Positions 17,382-25,861 of a stretch of DNA of 39,766 nucleotides are shown in pieces. The stretch's first letter is position 1; each line of letters opens with the position of its first letter. Origin of the DNA: Fibrobacterota bacterium (lineage in GTDB: Bacteria > Fibrobacterota > Chitinivibrionia > Chitinivibrionales > Chitinispirillaceae); the NCBI GenBank assembly GCA_023436205.1, contig JAEZKC010000022.1, positions 1 to 39,766 on the forward strand, in the 5' to 3' direction. Under the pieces are notes generated by a model that was not told where the DNA came from, searched no databases, and was given only the letters and a program-made list of their open reading frames with translations. Position numbers and translations under genes: made by a program.

Positions 17382-19295
17382 ATGATTCGTCGACTAAAAG
17401 CAGTCCCTTTGATCCTTGCCGGACTCACATCCTGCCTTCTGGCAGCTACTCCCGCCCAGACCGTTCAGGATTCCATGGATGGCAACTGGCTGGTCATTAA
17501 CGGCCAGAAAAGATTCATGTCTGGAATGAACATCGCCTGGCTGGGATCCAACTCCTTCGGCAACGATGTGGGTGATACCAAGATCAACATGAATTCCTTT
17601 TTAGATAAAGTGAAAAAGATCAGAAAGTCCGGCGGTAATGTGCTTAGATGGTGGTTGCATACTGATGCCTCCCACTGTCCCAAAATCAACACTAATGGAG
17701 AAGTCACCGGTTTGGGATCAAAGACCATTTCCAATATGCGTGAAGCCCTGGATACTGCCTATGCCTATGGTGTTGTAGTTGATATGTGTCTTTTTTCTTT
17801 TGACATGCTGGTTCCAGGCACAAAATCGGAATACAGCGACTACAACCTCGAAAACAACTACAAATTCCTTACAGTTCCGGAGAACATTGACACCTACCTG
17901 GAGAATGCACTCAAACCGATTATGGACAGTGTAGGTAGCCACCCCGCAGTAATGTGCTGGGAGGTTTTCAATGAACCTGAGGGGATGCTTGCTTCAGCGG
18001 GCTGGAGTCATGTTACCCAAAAGATCACTCAGACTGACATTCTTCGCATCACTAATAAAATTGCCGGATTTGTGCACCGCAATTCCAAAAAAATGGCATC
18101 CACGGGAATGGCTTCATTTCAGTATGCAAGTCAGTACAGCGATGACAAACTTATAGCAGCAGGAGGTGACCCGGACGGATACCTGGATTTCTACATGGGT
18201 CATTACTACCCCGAATGGCAGGGACAGGAACTTTCCCCCTTTCACAATCCTGCAAGCCACTGGAATATGGACAGACCGATTCTCATAGGTGAATTCCCTG
18301 CTAAGGACTGGAGCTCAAGCACAACCGGCCCTTCCAGTGGTCAGCCGCTAAAGACAACAAAAACTATCGTTGAAGCCTTTGAGTATGCTTATTCCAATGG
18401 TTACGCCGGAGCTATGAGCTGGGCTATGACCGAAGGAGCCGCTTCTTTTTTTGGTGACTACTCCACCACCTCTCCTGCGCTGGAAAATCTTTTCAGCAAG
18501 TACCAGAGTGATATCATGATCAAAGATGTGATTATTGAGGAAATGAGCGGAAATTACGCTATGAAGCTTGCCATGACCAATCTTCCAACAGTTGCAGGTG
18601 GCGGAGCCTACAATGAATTGGGCACTTCCTGTTCTCAGGACTTCACCGGGAAAACTAACCTTGTTTTCGACATTTTTGTGGCGGAAGGCAGCGGCACTAA
18701 TCTGACCATGGTACCCGTCATCAAGGTAACAAGTGCCTGGACATGGAGCCCCGCCCAGAGCAAGCAGTTTTCTCTTTCCACAATTGATAAAGGCCAGTGG
18801 ACAACCGTCAGCATACCAGTCAGCGCTTTCGGGGCAAGCGACTTGTCAGATGTAAAAGAAATACTTTTTCAGTTCTGGGCAACCGGCAGTGCCTATACCG
18901 GAACTATTTACATCGACAATATCCGTATTGATGACGAAGTCATCTATGATTTCAATACAGAAGGAAGCGCATGGGCTTCCGGTGCGGACAACGCTTCGGT
19001 ATCACTGTTCAAAGTGGATGACATTTCTTCGCCGGTCAAGTTTTCCAGTCTTCCCAAAGCTTCTTCATTCAATCTGAAAACAATCGGAAGAAGCATAAGC
19101 ATCAGTATAGCTGAAGCCTCTGAAATGAGTATGAGAATTGTTGATTTGAAGGGAAAAACAGCTGCAGTAGTAAACAATCGAATGCTCAACGCGGGAAATC
19201 ATTCCTTCAGTTTCAAAAACCTGCCCTCAGGCAATTACATTCTGCAGATGCGTACGGGGAAAAATGTCTGCAGTCAAAGGTTGATTATCAACTGA
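17382..19295 (+). CDS. Exported GH5-like mannanase/cellulase with CBM-like module and sorting-like tail
   Basis: A 637-residue polysaccharide hydrolase. After an N-terminal export signal comes a GH5-type barrel: GNVLRWWLHTD near 85-95, acid/base candidate E198 in WEVFNEPE, GHYYPEWQG near 273-281, and nucleophile candidate E304 in ILIGEFPAKD. Arg-Trp-Trp and the overall layout recall beta-mannanases, but substrate is uncertain. Residues from about 380 to 525 form a beta-sandwich like family 11-type or related carbohydrate-binding modules, ending YTGTIYIDNIRID. The last 60 end LPSGNYILQMRTGKN, similar to Por/T9SS tails. The signal contains LTSC at residues 15-18, a possible lipobox, with an alternative signal peptidase I site just after. 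The ATG at 17382 is chosen over GTG 17376 because AGGAGG lies seven bases before it. Confidence 0.8.
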   Translation: MIRRLKAVPLILAGLTSCLLAATPAQTVQDSMDGNWLVINGQKRFMSGMNIAWLGSNSFGNDVGDTKINMNSFLDKVKKIRKSGGNVLRWWLHTDASHCPKINTNGEVTGLGSKTISNMREALDTAYAYGVVVDMCLFSFDMLVPGTKSEYSDYNLENNYKFLTVPENIDTYLENALKPIMDSVGSHPAVMCWEVFNEPEGMLASAGWSHVTQKITQTDILRITNKIAGFVHRNSKKMASTGMASFQYASQYSDDKLIAAGGDPDGYLDFYMGHYYPEWQGQELSPFHNPASHWNMDRPILIGEFPAKDWSSSTTGPSSGQPLKTTKTIVEAFEYAYSNGYAGAMSWAMTEGAASFFGDYSTTSPALENLFSKYQSDIMIKDVIIEEMSGNYAMKLAMTNLPTVAGGGAYNELGTSCSQDFTGKTNLVFDIFVAEGSGTNLTMVPVIKVTSAWTWSPAQSKQFSLSTIDKGQWTTVSIPVSAFGASDLSDVKEILFQFWATGSAYTGTIYIDNIRIDDEVIYDFNTEGSAWASGADNASVSLFKVDDISSPVKFSSLPKASSFNLKTIGRSISISIAEASEMSMRIVDLKGKTAAVVNNRMLNAGNHSFSFKNLPSGNYILQMRTGKNVCSQRLIIN

Positions 19296-19309
19296 TTCAG
19301 TTCTATTTT

Positions 19310-19331
19310 GAGAGCGGCACAGCCCGCTCTC
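19310..19331. terminator. Hairpin between convergent genes
   Basis: GAGAGCGG (19310-19317) pairs perfectly with CCGCTCTC (19324-19331) around a 6-base loop, in the 34-base gap between the GH5 gene and the convergent minus-strand gene, touching the latter's stop codon. Neither side has a strong T run (TATTTT precedes it and ATTTC follows), so it is a weak shared terminator at best. Confidence 0.5.
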
Positions 19332-21288
19332 ATTTCACTTCTCCTCGCCTTGTCTTCATAACCAACCTGAAACAGAAGAGCAGCACCAGCCCCAATACCA
19401 CACAAAGCAGAATTGTCCGAAGCAGAAACAGACTTGACTTGGAAGAAAACTGCATTTCCACAAAGGGATTTTCATTTACAACTAAAATCTTATTTCCTGT
19501 AATATGATTGGGCGACTTGGGCATGGAAACTGATTTTTGTAATCGATCTGACACAGACGCGACATTCTGGAACTCCGCATAGCGCTTTGCACTTTCACCC
19601 TTCGGCAACTGCATTCTTTTCTTGAATACTGTACCTTTTGAGAAAGCAATATCACTTCTGGTGGATTTTAAATGCCATTCATCGGGATAGTAGATGATCC
19701 AGGTTAGCGAACTCACAGGCAGATCAGGAACCGGACATTGCATCAGCAGATTTCCTGTTCTCATTCTATTCATTTTATTATAGTACACTATTGTTATCTT
19801 CTGAACGTCTTGGGTAATTCCATTTCTTTGCTGAAGAGATATTCTTAACTTACCCTTATCATCTATAAACGGTGTCCGGCTTGTATTATCCACCTCCACT
19901 CGCCATACATCACAGGTATCCGGAAGTTTGAAACTTACAAATTGCTTTCCTCTCTGCTGTACCCAGCATGTTACCTCTGTTACCATTTTCCCGTCATCTG
20001 AAATAAGAGTGACAACAGCGCTGGAATCGGCAATCGCCGACACTACTGGAAAAACATTGTAACGCACTAGTGAAAATACAACTTGAGACAAAGAATCCTG
20101 AATGGAACCGGCAAACAGATAATCATCATTTTTCACGTCGTATTCAGAAATCATACCAGCAAGCCTCTTGCTAACTTTGCTCTTGAATACGGGTACCGGC
20201 AGATACTGACTTTTTTCCTGTTGTAACATCATCGGTTCACCACTGCCGCCAAGTGCGACCGCAAACATTCCGGTAGTTCGCTCAGAAGAGTATATTTTAT
20301 AGACGGGAACGGAAATGTAACTTTGCGTATCAGTTTCCGCAATCAAACCAAGCGAGTAGCTTCCTAATAGATCAAACCCCAGCACCACAATAAGGGAATC
20401 ATCAGCCTGCCACCACTTGCTGATGCCTTTACCGTCAACTCTCAGAAGTGAATTGTTTTCGGGAATACCAATTTTCAATATGGAGACAGGCACATTCAAT
20501 ACTTCAATATCCAAGTTTGTAAGTCCGGTCACGTGACCATTTTTTATCAGAACGGCTGTCTGCTGATCGGTAAAGATCTGAGTCCCTCTTATGGGGACTT
20601 CAATCGAATCGCCATCTGATTCCCGAAGTGCAGAGGGTGGGACCACAAAGCTTAACTCTCCCTCATCCGACTTTGCCAGGGAAAAGCGCATAACTTTTTG
20701 GACACCATTTTTTTGGCTCATAATAACAGCATCATCAACTGTTACATCTGAGAAATCAGAAGGGACAGTTACCGATATTTCACCTTTACTAACCATGGGT
20801 ATAGGGAAACGTGTCGACCTCCTTCCGTTTTCAGCAAGGACTCTGCTTTGCCATTCAAAAACCACAGATCGTTCCTGACTTCCAGTTGTTGCATACAGCG
20901 CATATCCGGAATCAGTCGGGGTTATGAAATCCCCGGAACTGCATTTTATGCTGGTGAAGCAGAAGTCGACTGCAGATTTAAAAACATTCGAGGTATTCCA
21001 GTTTTCCTGGCCTAACACACTGTAAGCAAGAATCAATCTGCAGGCAACGGAAGAATCTGAGACGGTGAAATCATAAGTAGCGCGATTGAACGCTATTGGT
21101 ACAGGCAGCACTTTCAAATCAACCCATACAGTATCTACTCTTTTCTGATTCATTTCGGTAAAAAGATCAAAAGGCATAACCATCTCAGTATTTGGTAGAG
21201 ACAAAGATGTTTTCTTTTGTGTCCACGATATGGACACGAAGAGTAAACATGCCAGAATGGATATTATGATTTGCTTATCTTTATTCAT
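19330..21288 (-). CDS. Exported membrane-anchored protein, third of three paralogues (unknown function)
   Basis: A 652-residue protein not matched to any family I know. It has a signal peptide (MNKDKQIIISILACLLFVSIS), a long beta-rich ectodomain and one C-terminal membrane helix (about 615-640, LLRTILLCVVLGLVLLFCF) with a short basic tail. It shares with its two upstream neighbours the block KMVTEVTCWVQQRGKQF followed by a conserved Trp (CDVWRVEV). It also has the middle element AGMISEYDVKNDDY. It lacks the long multi-helix ending of the other two. The ATG at 21288 is preferred, because it repeats the ATGAATAA overlap used one gene earlier; GTG 21300 is an alternative. Last gene of the minus-strand cluster. 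Surface or envelope role inferred from topology only. Confidence 0.7.
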   Translation of the reverse strand: MNKDKQIIISILACLLFVSISWTQKKTSLSLPNTEMVMPFDLFTEMNQKRVDTVWVDLKVLPVPIAFNRATYDFTVSDSSVACRLILAYSVLGQENWNTSNVFKSAVDFCFTSIKCSSGDFITPTDSGYALYATTGSQERSVVFEWQSRVLAENGRRSTRFPIPMVSKGEISVTVPSDFSDVTVDDAVIMSQKNGVQKVMRFSLAKSDEGELSFVVPPSALRESDGDSIEVPIRGTQIFTDQQTAVLIKNGHVTGLTNLDIEVLNVPVSILKIGIPENNSLLRVDGKGISKWWQADDSLIVVLGFDLLGSYSLGLIAETDTQSYISVPVYKIYSSERTTGMFAVALGGSGEPMMLQQEKSQYLPVPVFKSKVSKRLAGMISEYDVKNDDYLFAGSIQDSLSQVVFSLVRYNVFPVVSAIADSSAVVTLISDDGKMVTEVTCWVQQRGKQFVSFKLPDTCDVWRVEVDNTSRTPFIDDKGKLRISLQQRNGITQDVQKITIVYYNKMNRMRTGNLLMQCPVPDLPVSSLTWIIYYPDEWHLKSTRSDIAFSKGTVFKKRMQLPKGESAKRYAEFQNVASVSDRLQKSVSMPKSPNHITGNKILVVNENPFVEMQFSSKSSLFLLRTILLCVVLGLVLLFCFRLVMKTRRGEVK

Positions 21289-23560
21289 TCGTATCGGCAC
21301 CGGAGACGGATACCATTTCAGTTTCTTGAGGTAATGGCATTTTTCTGCTTCTCTCAGCTTTTGAGGTCAGTATCAGTTCCATTATCTTTGCAAGCATACG
21401 TTTGCCTGCAATCCACACCACAAACAGAATAGGAACCATCAGCATGGTATCGATATCAAGCGGCCTATCGAGAATTAATTGCACAACGTAAGCTAGTGCA
21501 AACGGCAAGCATACTCCCCAAAATATTACCGCTTTCGAAAAACCCGACCACAAACATCTTGTAATACATACCCCTGCAATAATCATCAGCAAAAATGTAA
21601 GTATTTGCAAAGCTCTCTTGTTTCGTACCGGTAAAATATGAAACCAGAACGAAAGATTCATCACATCACCCCTTTTCAGCATTGGCGATGATAGCGGCAG
21701 AGCCTTACCCTCGAAATTTAACTTTACAGGAATCGACAAAATTCCCGCTTCGAATGCGCCTGCACTCTGTGACTGGAGATCTGGTAACAGTTGCTTCATT
21801 TCTGTTTCAGAAACATTATTCTGTTTTGTGGATTGATCATACTGACCCAAATCTGAGCCATTCTCATGATTGTAAAGCCTTAACCATGCCGCGTTCAACC
21901 CGAAAATGTGGGATACCAAACCGGAGGAACGGAAGTGCTCCTTTCGATCGAGATAAATATTTCCCTTCTCAAAAAAGGGTCTCACATTATCTGGAATGTA
22001 AAGGGTTCCTTTAATGTTTTCAATAGCGACATTGAATGTGGGATATTCAATCTTCTGCTTTCCTATAGATCCGAATCCACGGCACTTTGACAGGTACACC
22101 AATCTTAAACTCGTTTCCGCAGCATCATCCTGAGGTCGTTTGAGGGGAACAAGCAGTTCGCCGGTGCTTGTATCGAGAGATGGCCGGGCAGGTTCACCGT
22201 TACAGTAGACACTCCACAATTGGAAATCAGAACTCCAGGACATCCTCATAAACTGTTCCCCTCTGTTCCGTATCTGAAGATTGGCTTCAGTGATCATTTT
22301 TCCGTCATGCCGGATCATCGACTTTAGCTGCGCTCCGGTCACAATGGCATTTAATACGGGAACATTCTCATGAAATGTCAGCTGCATCTCTATTCGGTAA
22401 TTTTCAGATAGATACTGGAACACATGTATCACTTCACCCTGATCGCTGAACCACGACTGAAGCTCCCTTTTATCTCTTCTGACAACATTGGTGGAAAAAC
22501 CCAGCGGATTCAATTCAACATTGGTGGTTACCCCCACTCCAATCGTCCCTTCCTGCCGTATGGCTCCCAAAACAGTCAAGGGGGGTAAACCCAGCTGTCT
22601 TGTGGAATCGTCGAATTTCATTTCAGCATTCAAGGTGAATACAGCCTTTTCCTTGACATCATATTTGAAGTATACAGACACCAGCCTCTTGTCAGCTGAA
22701 TCTCTGGAATCCCAGCTTGCCACAGCACTGCCGCTAAAGTCGACCACATCCATATTCGAAGGAACAAGGATTGAAAGACTCCTAATACCATTATGAATCA
22801 CGTTACAATTTATTTGAGCTCTCATGTGCAGGTAATCTGCTCCGATCCCGTACATAATATTGTTAAAAACGGTAACCAGCGGATCATTCCCGCCAGTGCC
22901 CATGGATGATTTCTCCCAGGAAACAGTTACATCCCTGCAATCACCCAGCCCTCCTTCATAGATAAACCGATCGTTTTCCTTTTTACTTAATAGAGCACTA
23001 CGGCCGTTAACCATCACTATGTAAGCCGCTCCATCAAGAGCCAGTGACATTTTACCTGCAGCCTGCCCCGGTAAAGGGAAGGACAGGGACATCTGCCCGG
23101 AAGATAATGCGACAGGAACAGAAAAACGGTATGTAATGGTTTTTAGACCAGCTCCCTTTAACAGAAAAAAAACTGTTCCGTCCTCTTTCATACCGATGGA
23201 GCCGGGAGTAGTGTTGACCATTACATCGGGAAAAATCTGCAGACCCCTGCCAACGGGAACTTCAAGCCAGGATTTGCCATCGATTACTTCGACTTTGACT
23301 ACTGCAGTAAAGAGGCACTCTCGGTCACTTATCAACTTGCCTGTGACCTGCACATCAGAAACTGCTAGCTGAGCCGGCAGCTTTGGTATTGGTTTTGAAT
23401 CTATAGTGTCAGGCTTAATTCTACTCACAATCTGCTTAAAATCATTATAGGGAATGGAAATTTTTGATGCACTGTTCTCAAAGAGTTCATCCTGAGCACA
23501 AAGACCAAGTGGCCATAAGATCAAAATGAAAGCTGCTACTAGATAGCCATTTTTATTCAT
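21281..23560 (-). CDS. Exported membrane-anchored protein, second of three paralogues (unknown function)
   Basis: A 759-residue protein of unrecognised family. Signal peptide MNKNGYLVAAFILILWPLGL, then a conserved start of the mature part (SKISIPYNDFKQIVSRIKP) that matches the equivalent part of the first paralogue (RVEIPWTEFSDLLSKIQKP). The ectodomain is rich in predicted beta strands. The signature KMITEANLQIRNRGEQF then FQLWSVYCNGEPARP is shared by all three. Three hydrophobic segments lie near the C-terminus (about 650-735), followed by a charged tail. The ATG at 23560 is chosen, with AGGGTG six bases upstream; it overlaps the previous stop as ATGAATAA, and the next gene repeats the same overlap. 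Probably envelope-located, with the bulk outside the cytoplasm; role unknown. Confidence 0.72.
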   Translation of the reverse strand: MNKNGYLVAAFILILWPLGLCAQDELFENSASKISIPYNDFKQIVSRIKPDTIDSKPIPKLPAQLAVSDVQVTGKLISDRECLFTAVVKVEVIDGKSWLEVPVGRGLQIFPDVMVNTTPGSIGMKEDGTVFFLLKGAGLKTITYRFSVPVALSSGQMSLSFPLPGQAAGKMSLALDGAAYIVMVNGRSALLSKKENDRFIYEGGLGDCRDVTVSWEKSSMGTGGNDPLVTVFNNIMYGIGADYLHMRAQINCNVIHNGIRSLSILVPSNMDVVDFSGSAVASWDSRDSADKRLVSVYFKYDVKEKAVFTLNAEMKFDDSTRQLGLPPLTVLGAIRQEGTIGVGVTTNVELNPLGFSTNVVRRDKRELQSWFSDQGEVIHVFQYLSENYRIEMQLTFHENVPVLNAIVTGAQLKSMIRHDGKMITEANLQIRNRGEQFMRMSWSSDFQLWSVYCNGEPARPSLDTSTGELLVPLKRPQDDAAETSLRLVYLSKCRGFGSIGKQKIEYPTFNVAIENIKGTLYIPDNVRPFFEKGNIYLDRKEHFRSSGLVSHIFGLNAAWLRLYNHENGSDLGQYDQSTKQNNVSETEMKQLLPDLQSQSAGAFEAGILSIPVKLNFEGKALPLSSPMLKRGDVMNLSFWFHILPVRNKRALQILTFLLMIIAGVCITRCLWSGFSKAVIFWGVCLPFALAYVVQLILDRPLDIDTMLMVPILFVVWIAGKRMLAKIMELILTSKAERSRKMPLPQETEMVSVSGADTNE

Positions 23561-24998
23561 TCTGTTCACCCTTTCTGCTTCTACTACCCAAGAGCATTAT
23601 CAAAGACGCAATCCCACCTGTAAATACAGACCCCGGAATTCCGGAAGTACTGTATGAAACGATGTTATAGAATGCATATAGAAGAAGAATTCCTACTATA
23701 CTCACAGCACCTACCGCTAGCCTTTGCCATAATCCTTGAGGCTTGATCGTTGCCATGGGTAATAGCAATCCTACCATAAAAGGCAGGATGGTGAACAGAA
23801 GGGACTTTATTGGTTCCATATATCTGGTTTTTTTTGAGTAGCGACACTTCATATCTCCGACTTCACCGGCAGTTGAAAGTCCCTTTGAAAAGTGAAGCAT
23901 TTTACCTGTTGTGGGAATATCGACAGCGACCGGCAAAGAAAGAGCTGCACCTCCACTCTTCTGAATCGCAAACTTATTCATTGAACCAGGCGTGCGATTC
24001 CATTGCTGCTGCATGGACGAAAAGTTATCGGAATAATCGAGGTAATGGTTCTGATAGGTAGACACACTTTCCAAATGTCCTCTAAATTCCCTGTATTTAT
24101 AATGTTCAGGAAAAAACCAGGATCCGTTTATTTTCTGACAATTAATATCCAGCACAGGTGTGGTCAATTCCAGTTTACCATTTCGACCGAAAGGTTTTCC
24201 CTGATTCCAGTATACTAATTCCAACACAAAACCTGCTCCATCATCAGTTCTGGTCATCTTTTTCAAAGGTATCAAAATCTCCGAAGTAACATCTGACGCT
24301 GCTGGCAAGACGGCCTCTCCATCAATTAAAGCACTCCACAGATCCCATTTTTCCGGCATACGGATTCTAAGGAACTGCTTATGGTTATTCCTGATGAAAT
24401 ACCTGTACCGTACAAGTGCATAACCCTCTACAGTCATCAGACCGGTAAAGGAGCACTCATCAGCAATTGCCACAAGCACAGCCATATCTTTATGATGCTG
24501 TAACGAAAGATTTAAAAAACAGGGTAATCTGTTGTACTTGAATGTCATGAGCACATCGGGACTTGACCTAAGCCACTCAGGTACTTCATCCTGATCTACT
24601 GCTGTAAGGTTTTGCATCGAGTCTGCCGCAAACGCTTCTATTGATGACGAAGCACTTACAGCTACGATTCCGTTTTCCCTGTTTACATCCATAACTCTCA
24701 AACTGGGTAAATTCATCTTGAGAACAGATGCACTCAGAGGTTTACTCATCTCCACCCTCAGGGTGTAATTTCTAACCGGTGCAAATGATAACCAGGCAGT
24801 TACTACCGACCCCTTTGCACTCTTTTCAACTTTCCATTCAGTTATTCCCTGACCTTGAACTGATTCGACTGTCAAAGAATCCGGGATACCAATGGAAAAA
24901 CTCTGCTTTTTCAGATTCCAGACCTGATAATCTATTTGATACTGATAATCAACACGATTCTCTTTTATTGCCATAAGAAGACCAGTTACCGCAAACAA
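23553..24998 (-). CDS. C-terminal part of the first paralogue, downstream of an in-frame stop
   Basis: This 481-codon frame is in the same phase as the 25041-25715 frame and is split from it only by a TAA at 25041-25043 and 14 sense codons. Aligned to the second paralogue it is the direct continuation: LFAVTGLLMAIKENRVDYQY corresponds to VFNNIMYGIGADYLHMRAQI. It carries the family signature VRYRYFIRNNHKQF followed by WDLWSALIDGEAV, and ends with three hydrophobic segments (for example LLFTILPFMVGLLLPMA) plus a charged tail. On its own it has no signal peptide and its TTG start (24998) has no clear ribosome site, so if the stop is real this part is probably not made or not exported. Best read as one damaged 721-codon gene. 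Confidence 0.65.
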   Translation of the reverse strand: MFAVTGLLMAIKENRVDYQYQIDYQVWNLKKQSFSIGIPDSLTVESVQGQGITEWKVEKSAKGSVVTAWLSFAPVRNYTLRVEMSKPLSASVLKMNLPSLRVMDVNRENGIVAVSASSSIEAFAADSMQNLTAVDQDEVPEWLRSSPDVLMTFKYNRLPCFLNLSLQHHKDMAVLVAIADECSFTGLMTVEGYALVRYRYFIRNNHKQFLRIRMPEKWDLWSALIDGEAVLPAASDVTSEILIPLKKMTRTDDGAGFVLELVYWNQGKPFGRNGKLELTTPVLDINCQKINGSWFFPEHYKYREFRGHLESVSTYQNHYLDYSDNFSSMQQQWNRTPGSMNKFAIQKSGGAALSLPVAVDIPTTGKMLHFSKGLSTAGEVGDMKCRYSKKTRYMEPIKSLLFTILPFMVGLLLPMATIKPQGLWQRLAVGAVSIVGILLLYAFYNIVSYSTSGIPGSVFTGGIASLIMLLGSRSRKGEQNE

Positions 24999-25040
24999 TC
25001 TTGAAATACCGTTACCAACATCCCCGAACTGTTCACCTTT

Positions 25041-25715
25041 TTAAGAATAGTGCACAATCAACTCATCCTCAAGAGATATTACAGATTCAAAAAAGGTTGA
25101 TCTGTTCCTGACTGACACGTCTCTCTCCATACCGTTGACCCACAACTGAGCGGAAATACCGGGGATGGTAAAAGAAAGCTTTGCCGCAGCACAACGAGGA
25201 AGGCTCACTGTGAAATTCCAGCTGCCCTCTTCATTGTTAAGGGGTACGTAGTAGTCCAGTTTTAACTTGTGCTTGCCTGACCTTGAGACTAGTATTTCGT
25301 AGATTTCCTCGTTGATGTGAATAGGTACCATAGCTCCATTCAGTTCAGCGTGCTCCAATACAGCCCTGCTCTGTTCGGATTCCCAGCGCCCCACAGGTAT
25401 CGATACCCAACCATTATTTATATAGTCACCTGAACGAAGCACCTCAACAATTGCCTCGAAGGTAAGACGAACCACTTTTCCATCAACTACCTTGGCCGAA
25501 ATAACCGAAGAAGACAAAAGATAATCAACTGGGGGTAATATGGTATCGGATAATGGTTTTATAACCGGTTTCTGAATTTTTGACAGTAAGTCGCTGAATT
25601 CTGTCCATGGTATTTCCACCCGGGATTTATTCAAGTCCACTTCCTGCCGGCTCTGTCCGATACTGTTCGAGACAACAGCCAGAAAAGCCAAAATCACGCC
25701 GGTTCGTATTTTCAT
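25041..25715 (-). CDS. N-terminal part of the first paralogue, ending at an in-frame TAA
   Basis: A 224-residue product: signal peptide MKIRTGVILAFLAVVSNSIG, the conserved segment RVEIPWTEFSDLLSKIQKP, then a beta-rich domain including GWVSIPVGRW and KLSFTIPGISAQLWVNGMER, equivalent to residues 35-230 of the second paralogue. It stops at TAA right after LIVHYS. The next codons (KGEQFGDVGNGISR...) continue the paralogue alignment in the same frame, so this is a nonsense interruption and not a natural end. The ATG at 25715 is preferred because GGAG lies six bases before it; ATG 25721 is immediately adjacent to GGAG. First gene of the minus-strand cluster and divergent from the VWA gene. A secreted truncated domain could still be produced. 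Confidence 0.65.
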   Translation of the reverse strand: MKIRTGVILAFLAVVSNSIGQSRQEVDLNKSRVEIPWTEFSDLLSKIQKPVIKPLSDTILPPVDYLLSSSVISAKVVDGKVVRLTFEAIVEVLRSGDYINNGWVSIPVGRWESEQSRAVLEHAELNGAMVPIHINEEIYEILVSRSGKHKLKLDYYVPLNNEEGSWNFTVSLPRCAAAKLSFTIPGISAQLWVNGMERDVSVRNRSTFFESVISLEDELIVHYS

Positions 25716-25861
25716 TTTCATCTCCAGTGAATAAACTATCTATAAGACGTTTCCAAGGGCATTATCATTACAATTTTGATTGACCTCGCGGATATATCTA
25801 TTCTCTTGTTACAAAAAGCTTCTTTCAAACGTTATAAGATTAAAACCAGATGAGAACGACC

